Below are positions 10,815 through 19,651 of a stretch of DNA of 64,000 nucleotides, piece by piece. Source of the stretch: Ruminococcus sp. (GTDB lineage Bacteria; Bacillota; Clostridia; Oscillospirales; Ruminococcaceae). A program made the translations under genes and the position numbers. The notes under the pieces are model-generated. The model had not been told where the DNA came from and searched no databases. It was given only the letters and a program-made list of their open reading frames with translations. Positions within the stretch are counted from its first letter, which is position 1; every line of letters begins with the position of its first letter. The stretch is taken from the NCBI GenBank assembly GCA_017460665.1, contig JAFUAO010000079.1, forward strand, positions 1 through 64,000, written 5' to 3'.

Positions 10815-12770
10815 TCACTTGCTCTGGATAAGGCTCGCCTCAGGCACGATGGAGATCTCCACCGCCTCCTTGTTGGTGGCGTAGCCCACATAAAGGTATC
10901 CCCCGTCCACAAGGCTCTTCGTGTAGTGGAAGCCCTTGCGCTTGGCCTTGCCCTCATAGATCAGCTCCGGGTCGCTCTGGCCGCTCCTGAGGAGATAGGC
11001 CGCCGTGAAGCTCTTTCCGTCAGCGGAGACTGTCACCGCCAAGGGGCTCCTCAGGCTGCTGTTCACCGGGCACCCTGCCATGAAAGCCGTCCCGTCAGAG
11101 AGGTTCCCGGCGCTCTGCTTAGTGCGTGCGTCCGGCATATCCGTAAGCTGGGCCTTGCTCCAGGTGGCGCCATCGTCGAAGCTGTAGGAGGCCAGCTTTT
11201 TGTAGCTGCTGCTCTGGTCACGGAAGATCATGACCAGCGTCCCGTCAGACTGGACGAAGCTGCTGGGCTCCAGCTCCAGGGACTGAGCGCCGTTGGGCGT
11301 TGCGGAGAAGCTGCCCTTCCTCCAGCCGGAAACACCGCTGGGGTCGTCTGTATAGATCGGGCAGACCGTCAGTCCGTCCTGGAAATGGGCGGCGTTGATG
11401 ATCCTTCCGGACTCCAAAATATGAGGATCCTGCTCGAAAACGCCCTTCATGACGCTGCCGTCGGCCATAGTCACCTGCTGAGGAGCGCTCCATGAGCTGC
11501 CGTCTGACGAGGTCATATAGTAGGCAAAGCCCCCACGGGGATCTGACAATTCGTCCGGCCAGTAGTTGATATATGCAACGAGCCGGTCCTCAGCGGCATA
11601 CCAGCCTCCCGAGGTGCAGTAGCCTGCGCCCATGTCCTTGGCCAGCACCGTGGCCTCGCTCCAGGTCCGGCCGCCGTCGCTGCTGACAGAGTACATCACA
11701 TGAGTGTCTGCGGAGTCCTCGTCCGTTGCAGAGCTCTGCCACTGGCAGTAGAGCTTGCCCTTATAGGCGGCAAGGCAGACGCCGTTGCAGTAATGGTCGC
11801 CGGAGCTCCCAGCCTTCCAGACCGTAACGGTCTCAAGGCCCTTGGGCTCGGAAAGGGAAAGTGTATCCGTATCGCTCTGGTCGAAGAGCTTGCTGTCCAC
11901 CGTGAAGCTGTAGCTCCTCTGATCAAAGGGAACTGTGGTCCTCACCGTAGTGGTCGTTGGCGGAGGAGCGGTGGTGACGGTGGTGGTGGTAACTGCCGGC
12001 GGATCGGCCAGATCGCTCTTCATGCGGATCAGGTCGAACACGTTCAGCCGCTCATCCTCGCAAAGATCTGCGGCCTGCCAGTTGCCGAGCTCTGTATCGG
12101 GGACAGCCAGCAGCCATTTCTGGAAAAGCACCAGATCGGCGATGTTGAACACGCCGTCCAGGTTCACATCTCCTGCGAGCCCGTCAGCCTTCACTGCCAT
12201 GACGATGTAGTTCATGACGCTCTGGGACTGTCCGTTCGCCCCGAGGGTCAGGCTCTGTCCGGCCCTAAGTGTGGTGGTGTAGAGCTCAAAGGTCACGTCG
12301 TTTGAGGTGCCTAGGACATAATCCTCCTTATGCCAGCCGTAGAGCCACTGAGGTATCGCAGAAACACGCCTGTCCAGCCCCACATAAAGGGTCATGTACC
12401 GTGCGGCCGTGACCCTCGCCTGAGCCTTGTCCGAGTTCTTTGCGTCGCAGGGCGTCAGCAGGAGCTCCGCACCCTTGAGTTCCTCCGGGAGCTCCCTCAC
12501 GGCACAGCGGTCCGTGGTCCTGTCGCCGAATACCGGGTCGCCCACCTCAAGAGAAGGGTCGATCCCCCAGCTCTCTGCGTAGTCTGTGTCAAGTATCTCA
12601 GCGCTGCTTATCAGCGTACCTGAGAGCTCTCCGGCGGCAGAAGCGGTGACAGCACTGAGGGGAGCGCTGATACCGGCCTCCGGAGAAAGATCCCTCTGCC
12701 CGGAGCCGATGACTGATGCGCCTAACACCATTGCCGCAGCTCCGGCAGAGATCATCCTTTTGATATCCAT
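10815..12770 (-). CDS. Secreted BNR/sialidase-fold protein with internal dockerin
   Basis: 651 residues; ATG at 12770 behind AAAGGAGAG. A signal peptide covers about 1-46. An N-terminal beta-sandwich (about 50-205; AARYMTLYVGLDRR, IPQWLYGW, MNYIVMAV) resembles modules joined to pectin and rhamnogalacturonan lyases. A dockerin sits in the middle (about 210-275; GDVNLDGVFNIADLV repeat 1), then a Thr/Pro linker and a beta-propeller with Asp-box motifs (SSDGGRTWS, SSDGSSWS, SFDDGATWS). This is the fold of sialidases and many other exo-acting glycosidases, so activity cannot be fixed; the classical FRIP sialidase motif is not visible. The enzyme would act outside the cell, docked to a scaffoldin. 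It has its own promoter and terminator. Confidence 0.8.
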   Translation of the reverse strand: MDIKRMISAGAAAMVLGASVIGSGQRDLSPEAGISAPLSAVTASAAGELSGTLISSAEILDTDYAESWGIDPSLEVGDPVFGDRTTDRCAVRELPEELKGAELLLTPCDAKNSDKAQARVTAARYMTLYVGLDRRVSAIPQWLYGWHKEDYVLGTSNDVTFELYTTTLRAGQSLTLGANGQSQSVMNYIVMAVKADGLAGDVNLDGVFNIADLVLFQKWLLAVPDTELGNWQAADLCEDERLNVFDLIRMKSDLADPPAVTTTTVTTAPPPTTTTVRTTVPFDQRSYSFTVDSKLFDQSDTDTLSLSEPKGLETVTVWKAGSSGDHYCNGVCLAAYKGKLYCQWQSSATDEDSADTHVMYSVSSDGGRTWSEATVLAKDMGAGYCTSGGWYAAEDRLVAYINYWPDELSDPRGGFAYYMTSSDGSSWSAPQQVTMADGSVMKGVFEQDPHILESGRIINAAHFQDGLTVCPIYTDDPSGVSGWRKGSFSATPNGAQSLELEPSSFVQSDGTLVMIFRDQSSSYKKLASYSFDDGATWSKAQLTDMPDARTKQSAGNLSDGTAFMAGCPVNSSLRSPLAVTVSADGKSFTAAYLLRSGQSDPELIYEGKAKRKGFHYTKSLVDGGYLYVGYATNKEAVEISIVPEASLIQSK

Positions 12771-12830
12771 GCCTGATCTCTCCTTTTTCAAGGCCGCCGG
12801 CGGATCCTTCACAGCAGCCCGTTTTTCTAC

Positions 12831-12859
12831 ATTGTACCACGATCTTGGTCCAAATGCAA
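12831..12859 (-). promoter_or_regulatory. Promoter of the BNR/dockerin gene
   Basis: Minus strand TTGCAT (12854-12859), 17 bp, TACAAT (12831-12836) with a TGG extended -10. Confidence 0.75.
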
Positions 12860-12891
12860 TAGAAAAAAGCCAAAAGCTGAAGGATCTTTCC

Positions 12892-12929
12892 GAAAAAATG
12901 CGCCCCTCCGCAAGGTGCAGAGAGGCGCA
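12892..12929 (-). terminator. Terminator of the CE1 esterase gene
   Basis: Minus strand stem TGCGCC-TCTC / GAGG-GGCGCA (12899-12929) followed by TTTTTT (12892-12898), just past the stop codon at 12942. Confidence 0.85.
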
Positions 12930-12941
12930 TCAGCAATAATA

Positions 12942-14642
12942 TCATGCTGCCTTGAAAATATATCTGAGGAAGTTGTACATATGGGGATCCACTGTGCGGT
13001 TGCCGTGGTCGCCGTCAGGTATGATCTGCCACAGGTGCTCGGCGCCGTTGCTCTCCAGAGCCTCGTGGTAGGTCTGAGGATAAGTGCCGACTGTGCCGTC
13101 GTTGGCGGCGGCTGAGATCAGGAGCATATAGGGCATCGTGGAGGGCTTGAACTCGCTGGGAGCCATTACTCCGACGTGCTCCATGAAATTGTCTCTTGTA
13201 GCGAAGATACCCGGTGCAGGGCAGGCTCCGCCAACGTAGCCGTAGACCTCAGAGCGTGTGACGCCTGTGTAGAGAGCCTCACGTCCGCCCATGGAGAAGC
13301 CGGTGATCGCAGTGTTCTCTCTGCCGGTCTTGACGGAGAAGTTCTCCTCCATCAGCGGCATGATGCACTCCTCGATGTCCTCACGGATCAGGTCGTACTT
13401 GTGAGCGGCGTCGGCTGTGAATCCCGGCGAGCCGCTGCCGGTGAACATTGCCGGGAACACAACGATCATCTTCTCGGCCTTGCCCTCAGCGATCAGGTTG
13501 CCCACCATGGTGGGGACTCCCATGCCGATCATAGAGGTCTCGTCGCCGAAGATGCCGTGGAGGACGTAGAGGACGGGGTACTTTTCGTTGGTGTTATAGC
13601 CGGCAGGCAGGAGGATCTTGACCTTCTTGTTGATGTTGCCGACTGTGGAGAAATACTCCTTATCCACGATCGTTCCGTAGTCAACGCCGGCCTGCTTCTG
13701 GGTGAAGCCGCCGGGAGCGCTGATCTGCATATCGTTTGCTATCTGCTGCATATAGTCACCTGAGATCACCTGTCCTGTAGCTGTTGTGGTAGTGGGAGCG
13801 GTCGTCACAGGCGGAGCTGTCGTCGTGCGGACCGTTCTCTCCGGGAAGGCCTTGAGCTGGCCGTGGAGGAACTTCGCCAGCAGGACCAGGTCGTTCATGG
13901 AGAAGTCTCCGTCGTCGTCGATGTCGGCCACGTCAAGGTCAACTGTTATACTGCCGCTGAACCTTCCGGCCATGGCCTCTCTTGCAAGGACCAGGTCGAA
14001 GACATCGACTTTTCCGCTGTAGTTGAAGTCGCCGAGGATAGCGTTTGCGGGCTTGGTGGAGCCTGCTCCGTCAACGACGCCCTTTCCGGTAGTTATGGCC
14101 GAGGGCGTACCGCTGGCCGCAGCCGTGAAGCTGTCGATGCAGAAGTCGGTCAGACTGTCGGGGGACTCAAGATACAGCGTCATGCTGTCTGCCCCGGCCG
14201 GGAGGGTATAGGTGGAGTTGAAAACGTCCGTCCACACGCCGCTCTGAACAGTGACCAGAGCGATCTCGCTGTAGCTCTCCTGAGCACCGCTTCCGTACTG
14301 GAGGGTCATCTTGATCTGGACCGGGTCACCGCTCTTTTGGAGGACCGCCGCACTGAAGCTGTAGGACTGGCCTGCTGTGAACGAAGCCGCCGGAAGGGAG
14401 ATAGAAGCGCCGTTCCAGTTATCCTGACGGCCTGTGACCTTTAGGGAGCCGCCGCCCTCGTAGTAGCTGTCGGTGTCCACTGACACAGAAGCGCTCCCCC
14501 TGCCCTGCCAGCCGTCGGTGGTGCTGTCAAAGCCGAAGCTGATGATGCTGTCTGCTGCATCGGCGCTGCCAAGAGCTCCAAAGGATACCGATGACACAGC
14601 AAGAGCCGCAGCGACTGCCAAGATCAGTGATCTTCTTTTCAT
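12942..14642 (-). CDS. Secreted CBM22-dockerin-CE1 esterase (feruloyl esterase type)
   Basis: 566 residues, ATG at 14642 after GAAGG. Order: signal peptide (about 1-29), CBM22 xylan-binding module (about 32-175), dockerin (about 195-265; GDFNYSGKVDVFDLV and DIDDDGDFSMNDLV repeats), Thr/Pro linker, then a CE1 alpha/beta-hydrolase (about 300-566). S450 in GFSMGG is the nucleophile, and a Asp in AANDG and His in DGDHGNR complete a plausible triad. CE1 enzymes of this build cut ferulate or acetate esters from xylan. The CBM22 closely resembles both CBM22 copies in the GH11 protein at 61-64 kb. The gene has its own promoter and shares an 18-bp upstream element with the GH2 gene, suggesting joint control. 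Confidence 0.92.
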   Translation of the reverse strand: MKRRSLILAVAAALAVSSVSFGALGSADAADSIISFGFDSTTDGWQGRGSASVSVDTDSYYEGGGSLKVTGRQDNWNGASISLPAASFTAGQSYSFSAAVLQKSGDPVQIKMTLQYGSGAQESYSEIALVTVQSGVWTDVFNSTYTLPAGADSMTLYLESPDSLTDFCIDSFTAAASGTPSAITTGKGVVDGAGSTKPANAILGDFNYSGKVDVFDLVLAREAMAGRFSGSITVDLDVADIDDDGDFSMNDLVLLAKFLHGQLKAFPERTVRTTTAPPVTTAPTTTTATGQVISGDYMQQIANDMQISAPGGFTQKQAGVDYGTIVDKEYFSTVGNINKKVKILLPAGYNTNEKYPVLYVLHGIFGDETSMIGMGVPTMVGNLIAEGKAEKMIVVFPAMFTGSGSPGFTADAAHKYDLIREDIEECIMPLMEENFSVKTGRENTAITGFSMGGREALYTGVTRSEVYGYVGGACPAPGIFATRDNFMEHVGVMAPSEFKPSTMPYMLLISAAANDGTVGTYPQTYHEALESNGAEHLWQIIPDGDHGNRTVDPHMYNFLRYIFKAA

Positions 14643-14721
14643 GGTGCTGTACCTTCTTTCTATGGAAATTTGTTGATCATTTAAGTATAGTGCTCTAAAG
14701 TTAAGTTCACACTTTATCTAA

Positions 14722-14750
14722 ATTATATTCACATTGCCGAAAGATAGCAA
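14722..14750 (-). promoter_or_regulatory. Promoter of the CE1 esterase gene
   Basis: Minus strand TTGCTA (14745-14750), 17 bp, TATAAT (14722-14727). A second -10-like TATACT lies nearer the gene without a good -35 box. Confidence 0.65.
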
Positions 14751-14774
14751 GTCGAAAATTGCGGCCAAAGGTGG

Positions 14775-14792
14775 ACATTTTGCAGTTTAGGT
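14775..14792. promoter_or_regulatory. Shared upstream element, copy 2 (CE1)
   Basis: Plus strand ACATTTTGCAGTTTAGGT; 16 of 18 bases equal the copy at 10731-10748. It lies 24 bases upstream of the -35 box. Confidence 0.5.
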
Positions 14793-14802
14793 CACATAAA
14801 TA

Positions 14803-14832
14803 CAGGGAGCTCCCTGAAAAGAGAGCTCCCTG
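14803..14832 (-). terminator. Probable terminator after the SPFH gene
   Basis: Inverted repeat CAGGGAGCTC / GAGCTCCCTG with a 10-base loop. The T-run after it on the minus strand is poor (TATTTATG), so termination may be weak. Confidence 0.55.
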
Positions 14833-14912
14833 ATCTCTGCATTCCCGGTGATACCGGCAAGTGCAGCTATTATTCCTTTGCTTCTGCGGAGCGGCCGCAT
14901 CTGCATCTGCGG

Positions 14913-15881
14913 TCACTGTGTGTCCTTCCCGACGATGCCCTTCAGACCTGCGGCAAGTCCTGCAATGCCCTGGATCTCGCTGGGGATGATGATCTTTGTG
15001 GCCTTTCCGTCTGCGGCCTTTGCGAAGGACTCCAGAGATTTGAGCTGGATGACACGCTCCGAGGGGTTGGCGTTGTTCAGCTTAACAAGGCTCTCTGCAA
15101 CGGCCTGCTGTACCATTTCGATAGCCTGAGCCTCACCGGTAGCCTCAAGGATCTTCTGCTCCTTGACGGCGTCCGCACGGAGGATCATGGCCTCCTTTTC
15201 GGCCTGGGCCTCAAGGATCTGAGCCTGCTTCTTAGCCTCTGCACGGAGGATCTGAGACTCCTTCTCACCTTCAGCCACAAGGATCTGAGACTTCTTCTCA
15301 CCCTCGGCCTGGAGGATCTTCTCACGGCGCTCACGCTCGGCCTTCATCTGCTTCTCCATTGCGTCCTGGATCTCAGGAGGAGGAAGGATGTTCTTGAGCT
15401 CGACTCTGTTCACCTTTATTCCCCAGCGGTCTGTAGCCTGGTCGAGGATAGCGGTGATCTTTGAGTTGATCACGTCTCTTGAGGTAAGCGTCGAGTCGAG
15501 GTCCATCTCACCGATGATGTTACGGAGAGTCGTAGCGGACAAGTTCTCGATAGCGGTAAGGGGGTGGTCAACGCCGTAGGTGTACTGCTTGGCGTTGGTG
15601 ATCTGATAGAAGACGACGGTATCGATCTTCATGGTAACGTTATCCTTAGTGATAACTGACTGGGGCTTGAAGTCAACGACCTTCTCCTTGAGTGAGATCT
15701 TTCCGGCGATGCGGTCGATGAACGGGTATAGAACGTGGATACCGGTCTCCCACTCAGAGTGGAAGGAGCCGAAGCGCTCCACAACGAAAACGTGTGCCTG
15801 AGGTACGATCTTGATACATCTGATGAAAACGATCAGAAGGAATATGAGTACCACGGCAATGATGATAGCAAGTTTGTCCAT
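14913..15881 (-). CDS. SPFH/stomatin-like membrane protein (QmcA type)
   Basis: 322 residues; the ATG at 15881 lies 8 bases after GGAGG, while the longer frame would need a TTG. One N-terminal membrane helix (about 4-22) is followed by a band-7/SPFH domain (about 25-185) and a long helical part with repeated E-K-QIL-AE units (about 185-250), likely a coiled coil. Such proteins assemble in membrane microdomains and help control membrane protein quality and fluidity. It follows an NfeD gene by 20 bases; NfeD and SPFH proteins are regular operon partners and bind one another. No defect is visible. Confidence 0.92.
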   Translation of the reverse strand: MDKLAIIIAVVLIFLLIVFIRCIKIVPQAHVFVVERFGSFHSEWETGIHVLYPFIDRIAGKISLKEKVVDFKPQSVITKDNVTMKIDTVVFYQITNAKQYTYGVDHPLTAIENLSATTLRNIIGEMDLDSTLTSRDVINSKITAILDQATDRWGIKVNRVELKNILPPPEIQDAMEKQMKAERERREKILQAEGEKKSQILVAEGEKESQILRAEAKKQAQILEAQAEKEAMILRADAVKEQKILEATGEAQAIEMVQQAVAESLVKLNNANPSERVIQLKSLESFAKAADGKATKIIIPSEIQGIAGLAAGLKGIVGKDTQ

Positions 15882-15901
15882 ATTTTTATCCTCCAATAAT
15901 G

Positions 15902-16342
15902 TTACCGGTCAGCTTTTTCACCGACCAAAAGTTTAGCGCCCTGAACCTCTTTAACGACGACGATGCTCCCCTTAGGGATAGGTGTGCCGTCGGCAGATAC
16001 CGCGCTCCAGTCAACGCCGTTGAGCGTGACACGTCCGGTGCCTGCGTCCTGATCGACGTCCTCGATCACAACGGCAGTCTTGCCGACGTCAAGGTCTGAA
16101 TTGGTCGAAACATAGCCCCTGTTTTGGCGTTTTTTCTTTATTACCGGCAGAGTTATCGCAAGGAAAACTGCTGAGGATATAAGGAATATCACCAGCTCCT
16201 GCAAGGTGCTCAGCTCAAAGAAGTACGCACATATCATCGTTATGAGAGCTCCTGCCGCCAGCCAGATCGAGACCAGCTGGACAGTTGCGATCTCCATGAT
16301 AACGAAGATAACGACCATTATCGCCCAGAACAAAACATCCAA
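15902..16342 (-). CDS. NfeD-family membrane protein
   Basis: About 146 residues. GGGGGG stands 7 bases from a TTG at 16342, so that TTG is preferred to the TTG at 16360, which overlaps the ribosome site. Hydrophobic helices occupy about 3-25, 28-42 and 45-65; the C-terminal OB-fold domain (about 78-144) has the GKTAVVIEDV and GRVTLNGVDWSA pattern of short NfeD proteins. It partners the SPFH protein encoded downstream. No protease domain is present, as is usual for this short form. Confidence 0.9.
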   Translation of the reverse strand: MDVLFWAIMVVIFVIMEIATVQLVSIWLAAGALITMICAYFFELSTLQELVIFLISSAVFLAITLPVIKKKRQNRGYVSTNSDLDVGKTAVVIEDVDQDAGTGRVTLNGVDWSAVSADGTPIPKGSIVVVKEVQGAKLLVGEKADR

Positions 16343-16388
16343 GGTAAGTCCCCCCTTCAAAAATATTTGTAGTAATCCCTACAAGCTT

Positions 16389-16417
16389 ATTCTATCATAT
16401 CCTGTAGAGATTTGCAA
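16389..16417 (-). promoter_or_regulatory. Promoter of the nfeD-SPFH operon
   Basis: Minus strand TTGCAA (16412-16417), 17 bp, TAGAAT (16389-16394). Confidence 0.75.
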
Positions 16418-16454
16418 TATCTCCAGTAAATTTTTCATCAATTTCTCATTTTGG

Positions 16455-16556
16455 GCGGAGGAGACCTTGCAGGGCTCTGCCCTGCACCCGCACATATTAT
16501 CATGTAAAGGCGAGAACGATAACTATGCACTATGCACTTCTAACTAATAACTAATT
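16455..16556. repeat. Intergenic repeat-like spacer
   Basis: Contains a GCAGGG-CTCT-CCCTGC stem (TGCAGGGCTCTGCCCTGCA) and then a run of near-repeats built on TATGCAC and CTAATAACTAAT. It looks like degenerate intergenic repeat DNA of the kind scattered in related genomes. No other copy occurs in this window, so the repeat status is an inference. Confidence 0.3.
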
Positions 16557-16568
16557 ACTCACAAGGCC

Positions 16569-16597
16569 TTGATTTTTTGTCCAAAAAATCGTATAAT
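16569..16597 (+). promoter_or_regulatory. Promoter of the sugar ABC importer/GH105 operon
   Basis: TTGATT (16569-16574), 17 bp, TATAAT (16592-16597). The first gene starts 36 bases downstream. Confidence 0.85.
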
Positions 16598-16632
16598 ATG
16601 TGTATATCATTATATCATAAGGAACTGAGAGT

Positions 16633-17937
16633 ATGAAAAAATTTTTATCTATACTTACAGTGCTGTGCTGTGTGCTGGCTCTCACTGCCTGTGCAGGCAG
16701 GAGATCCTCCGTCACCGAGCCCGACGGCTCCCTGGATCCCTGTACTCTGCGGTTTTCCTGGTGGGGCGGCGATGACCGCCATGAGGCTACTCTGGCTGCG
16801 ATAGACCTTTGGAGCTCTATCCACCCGGAGATCAAGATCGTTCCCGAGTACGGCGGCTGGGACGGCTGGACGGAAAAGGTCGCTGCTCAGATCAGCGGCG
16901 GTACTGCTCCCGACGTCATGCAGATCAATTACGACTGGCTGATCTCCTTCGCCGGAGAGGATACCTTCTACGATCTGGACAGGCTCAGCGACCGGCTGGA
17001 CATCTCCGGCTTCTCAGACGAGGTCCTCTCCTTCGGCAAGAGCGGAGACAGCCTCCTTGCAGTACCGGTGTCCCTCAGCGGAAGAGGCCTGTTCTACAAC
17101 TCACAGGTCTACAGCAGGCTGGGGGAGGAGTTCCCCTCCACCTGGTCTGAGCTGACGGCCCTCGGCGAGCCCTTCAGCAAAGCCGGGATCTACCCCTTGG
17201 ATCTGGACATACAGTCCGGCGGTACGGCCTGGTATCTGGCTGTGGTGAAGGTCCAGCAGGACACCGGCAGAGAGTTCATCTCAATGGACGGTCAGCTGGG
17301 CTTCACCGTGGAGGACATTACCTCTGCCCTGCGCTTCTACAAGGAGCTGGAGGACGCCCACGTCACCCGTACAGTCAAGACCCGCACTGACGAGGACGGA
17401 AGTGCCGCCCTTTATCAGTCGCCGGAGTTCATCGGCGGCAGCGTTGCCGGCGTCCTTGAGTGGGGAAGCTCCGTGGGCAAGTACGAGATGGTGCTCCCGG
17501 AGGGAGTTTTGCAGGCCGGTCCCTTCCTGACCGGCGACGACGGCAGCTCCGGCGGCTGGATGATCAAGCCCTCGCTGCTGTACTCTGTCTCAGGCAAGAC
17601 CGACCACCCCGACGAGGCCGCCGCCTTCATCAGCTTCCTCCTAAACGACGAGGCCTGCGCCGATGTCTTGGGGACGACCCGTGGCATACCTGCCTCTCGC
17701 TACGCCGAGGAGAGCCTTGAGAAAAACGGCAAGCTCACCGGGCTGGCTCAGGAGTGCGACGAGATGCTGGAGGAGCTCGACACCGTCACGATCAGCCCCT
17801 ACATGGAGCTGACCCGAATGAAGGAGTACTACAACACTGCTGTAGAGGCCGTTTCCTACGGCACAGCAGGCCCCGACGAGGCAGCACAGGAAATGTACGA
17901 TTCGATAACTGCTTATCTGGAGAAGATGAGAAAATGA
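16633..17937 (+). CDS. Sugar ABC transporter substrate-binding lipoprotein
   Basis: 434 residues. A lipoprotein signal with lipobox LTAC (Cys at about 20) tethers it outside the membrane. The mature part is a family 1 solute-binding protein: LRFSWWGGDDRHEATLAAI near the start, APDVMQINYDWL, and a C-terminal lobe with SSGGWMIKPS and FLLNDEACA. It would hand an oligosaccharide to the two permeases that follow, and its stop overlaps the first permease start (ATGA). The last operon gene is a GH105 unsaturated uronyl hydrolase, so pectin or rhamnogalacturonan fragments are the likely cargo. No ATPase gene is in the operon; a shared MsmK-type ATPase elsewhere is expected. Confidence 0.92.
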   Translation: MKKFLSILTVLCCVLALTACAGRRSSVTEPDGSLDPCTLRFSWWGGDDRHEATLAAIDLWSSIHPEIKIVPEYGGWDGWTEKVAAQISGGTAPDVMQINYDWLISFAGEDTFYDLDRLSDRLDISGFSDEVLSFGKSGDSLLAVPVSLSGRGLFYNSQVYSRLGEEFPSTWSELTALGEPFSKAGIYPLDLDIQSGGTAWYLAVVKVQQDTGREFISMDGQLGFTVEDITSALRFYKELEDAHVTRTVKTRTDEDGSAALYQSPEFIGGSVAGVLEWGSSVGKYEMVLPEGVLQAGPFLTGDDGSSGGWMIKPSLLYSVSGKTDHPDEAAAFISFLLNDEACADVLGTTRGIPASRYAEESLEKNGKLTGLAQECDEMLEELDTVTISPYMELTRMKEYYNTAVEAVSYGTAGPDEAAQEMYDSITAYLEKMRK

Positions 17938-18827
17938 AAAAACGCACCTACCACAACCCTGTTGGCGTAGGGAAATACATGGGACTGCTGCTGGTATCGC
18001 CCTTTCTGATAGGCTTCCTGCTGTTCACCCTGTACCCCTTCGTCAGCTCCTTCGTGCTGGGGATGACCGACTACGACCTGATCCATGAGCCGAAGTTCTC
18101 GGGGCTCTCCAACTACGGGGATATGCTGGGCAGCAAGGACTTTTTGCAGGCAATGGGCGTCACCCTGAGATACTGCCTGATCCTTGTTCCGCTGAAGCTG
18201 GCCGTGTCTATGGCAGTCGCTCTGCTGCTGGATATGGAGCTGAAGGCCATGGGCGTGTTCCGCACAGTATTCTACGTCCCCTCGATCCTTGGCGCAAATC
18301 TGGCCGTCGTGATCATGTGGCAGTTCCTGTTCACCAGCAGCGGTCTTGCGGACCAGCTCACCGGGCTCTTGGGCCTGGGGCATATGAGCTGGTACAGCGA
18401 CAGCCGCCACGCTATGGCTATGATCGTACTGCTGAGGCTCTGGGAATTCGGCTCGGCCATGGTGATCTTCCTGAGCGCTCTCCGGGACATACCAAAGGAG
18501 TACCACGACGCCGCCAAGGTAGACGGCTGCGGAAGCGTGAGAAGGTTCTTCGCCATAACGCTCCCCCTGATGAAGGACGTGGTGTTTTTGAACTTGATCT
18601 TGCAGACGATCGCTGCCTTGCAGGAGTTCAACGCCCCCTACATGATCACCGGAGGCGGCCCCATGAAGAGCACCACCACCGTGGGTATGCTGATCTACAA
18701 CGAGATGTTCCTCTACCACGATGCCGGCTATGCAAACGCTGTCTCGTGGAGCCTTTTCGTGGTGATCACTGCGGTCGTGCTGCTGCTTTTCCGGCTCACC
18801 GGCCGTCATAGGGAGGAGAGCATATGA
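17934..18827 (+). CDS. Sugar ABC transporter permease 1
   Basis: 297 residues, ATG at 17934 overlapping the previous stop by four bases. Six membrane helices are predictable, the first at about 14-40 (LLLVSPFLIGFLLFTLYPF). The EAA loop EYHDAAKVDGCGSVRRFFAITLP in two parts near 190-215 is the ATPase contact. It is of the UgpA/MalF-like type found with family 1 binding proteins and pairs with the next gene. Confidence 0.92.
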   Translation: MKKRTYHNPVGVGKYMGLLLVSPFLIGFLLFTLYPFVSSFVLGMTDYDLIHEPKFSGLSNYGDMLGSKDFLQAMGVTLRYCLILVPLKLAVSMAVALLLDMELKAMGVFRTVFYVPSILGANLAVVIMWQFLFTSSGLADQLTGLLGLGHMSWYSDSRHAMAMIVLLRLWEFGSAMVIFLSALRDIPKEYHDAAKVDGCGSVRRFFAITLPLMKDVVFLNLILQTIAALQEFNAPYMITGGGPMKSTTTVGMLIYNEMFLYHDAGYANAVSWSLFVVITAVVLLLFRLTGRHREESI

Positions 18828-19651
18828 AGAAGCTCCTCTGGTACGCCCTTCTGACCGCCGCCGCAGCGGTGATGCTCTATCCCCTGCTTTGGCTGATCGG
18901 CGCCTCCCTCAAATCCAACGACGAGATCTTCTCGTCGGCATGGTTCGTCCCGAAGCACCCGGACTTCTCGGTGTACATCGGCGCTTGGCGGACCGTTACC
19001 CCTTACACCATGGGGCATTACTTTTTCAACACCTTCCTCATCATTCTCCCGAAGACCGTTTTTGCAGAGGTCTCATCTGTGCTGGTGGCCTACGGCTTCG
19101 CACGGTTCGATTTCCCGCTAAAAAAACTATGCTTCGCCCTCCTTATGGGAACTATGTTCATGCCGGCGATCGTTACGGTCATGCCGATGTATCTCATGTG
19201 GAGCAGGCTGGGGCTCCTTGACACCTATATACCGCTGACCCTGCCGGCGCTATTTGCCGCCGAGGGCTCCTTCGTGTTCATGCTGATCCAGTTCATGAAG
19301 GGCGTCCCCAGGGAATTCGACGAGGCCGCTAAGATCGACGGCTGCGGAGCTCTCCGCACGCTGTTCTTCGTGATACTGCCCTGCATAAAGCCGGTGGCGG
19401 TCTCGATCGCAGTGTTCACCTTCCTTTGGACCATGAACGACTTCCTCACGCCCCTGATCATGATCAGCTCGGTGGAGAGGTATCCGCTGTCGCTGGCCCT
19501 GAGGCTCTCGGCTGACAGCACCGGCGACGGCTATGAGCAGAACAGAGTGCTGGCCATGTCGGTGATCGGACTTATCCCGTCCGTGGCAGTTTTTGGACTT
19601 GCACAGAAAAAATTCGTCAGCGGCATCACCGCAGGAGGACTATCCGGATGA
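18824..19651 (+). CDS. Sugar ABC transporter permease 2
   Basis: 275 residues, MalG/UgpE-like, start overlapping the previous stop (ATGA). Helices at about 7-27, 75-95, 105-130, 140-160, 185-210 and 240-260. The EAA motif EFDEAAKIDGCGALRTLF lies near 168-185. The stop overlaps the ATG of the GH105 gene, so all four genes are translationally linked. Confidence 0.92.
   Translation: MKKLLWYALLTAAAAVMLYPLLWLIGASLKSNDEIFSSAWFVPKHPDFSVYIGAWRTVTPYTMGHYFFNTFLIILPKTVFAEVSSVLVAYGFARFDFPLKKLCFALLMGTMFMPAIVTVMPMYLMWSRLGLLDTYIPLTLPALFAAEGSFVFMLIQFMKGVPREFDEAAKIDGCGALRTLFFVILPCIKPVAVSIAVFTFLWTMNDFLTPLIMISSVERYPLSLALRLSADSTGDGYEQNRVLAMSVIGLIPSVAVFGLAQKKFVSGITAGGLSG

Noticed and set aside
11686-11935. Clear assignment of the BNR protein as a GH33 sialidase
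   Set aside because: Asp boxes alone occur in many beta-propellers, and the FRIP motif and arginine triad could not be seen.
17913-18809. Open frame of 298 codons on the minus strand
   Set aside because: It lies exactly opposite permease 1, is rich in Gln/His/Glu, and has no promoter or ribosome site.
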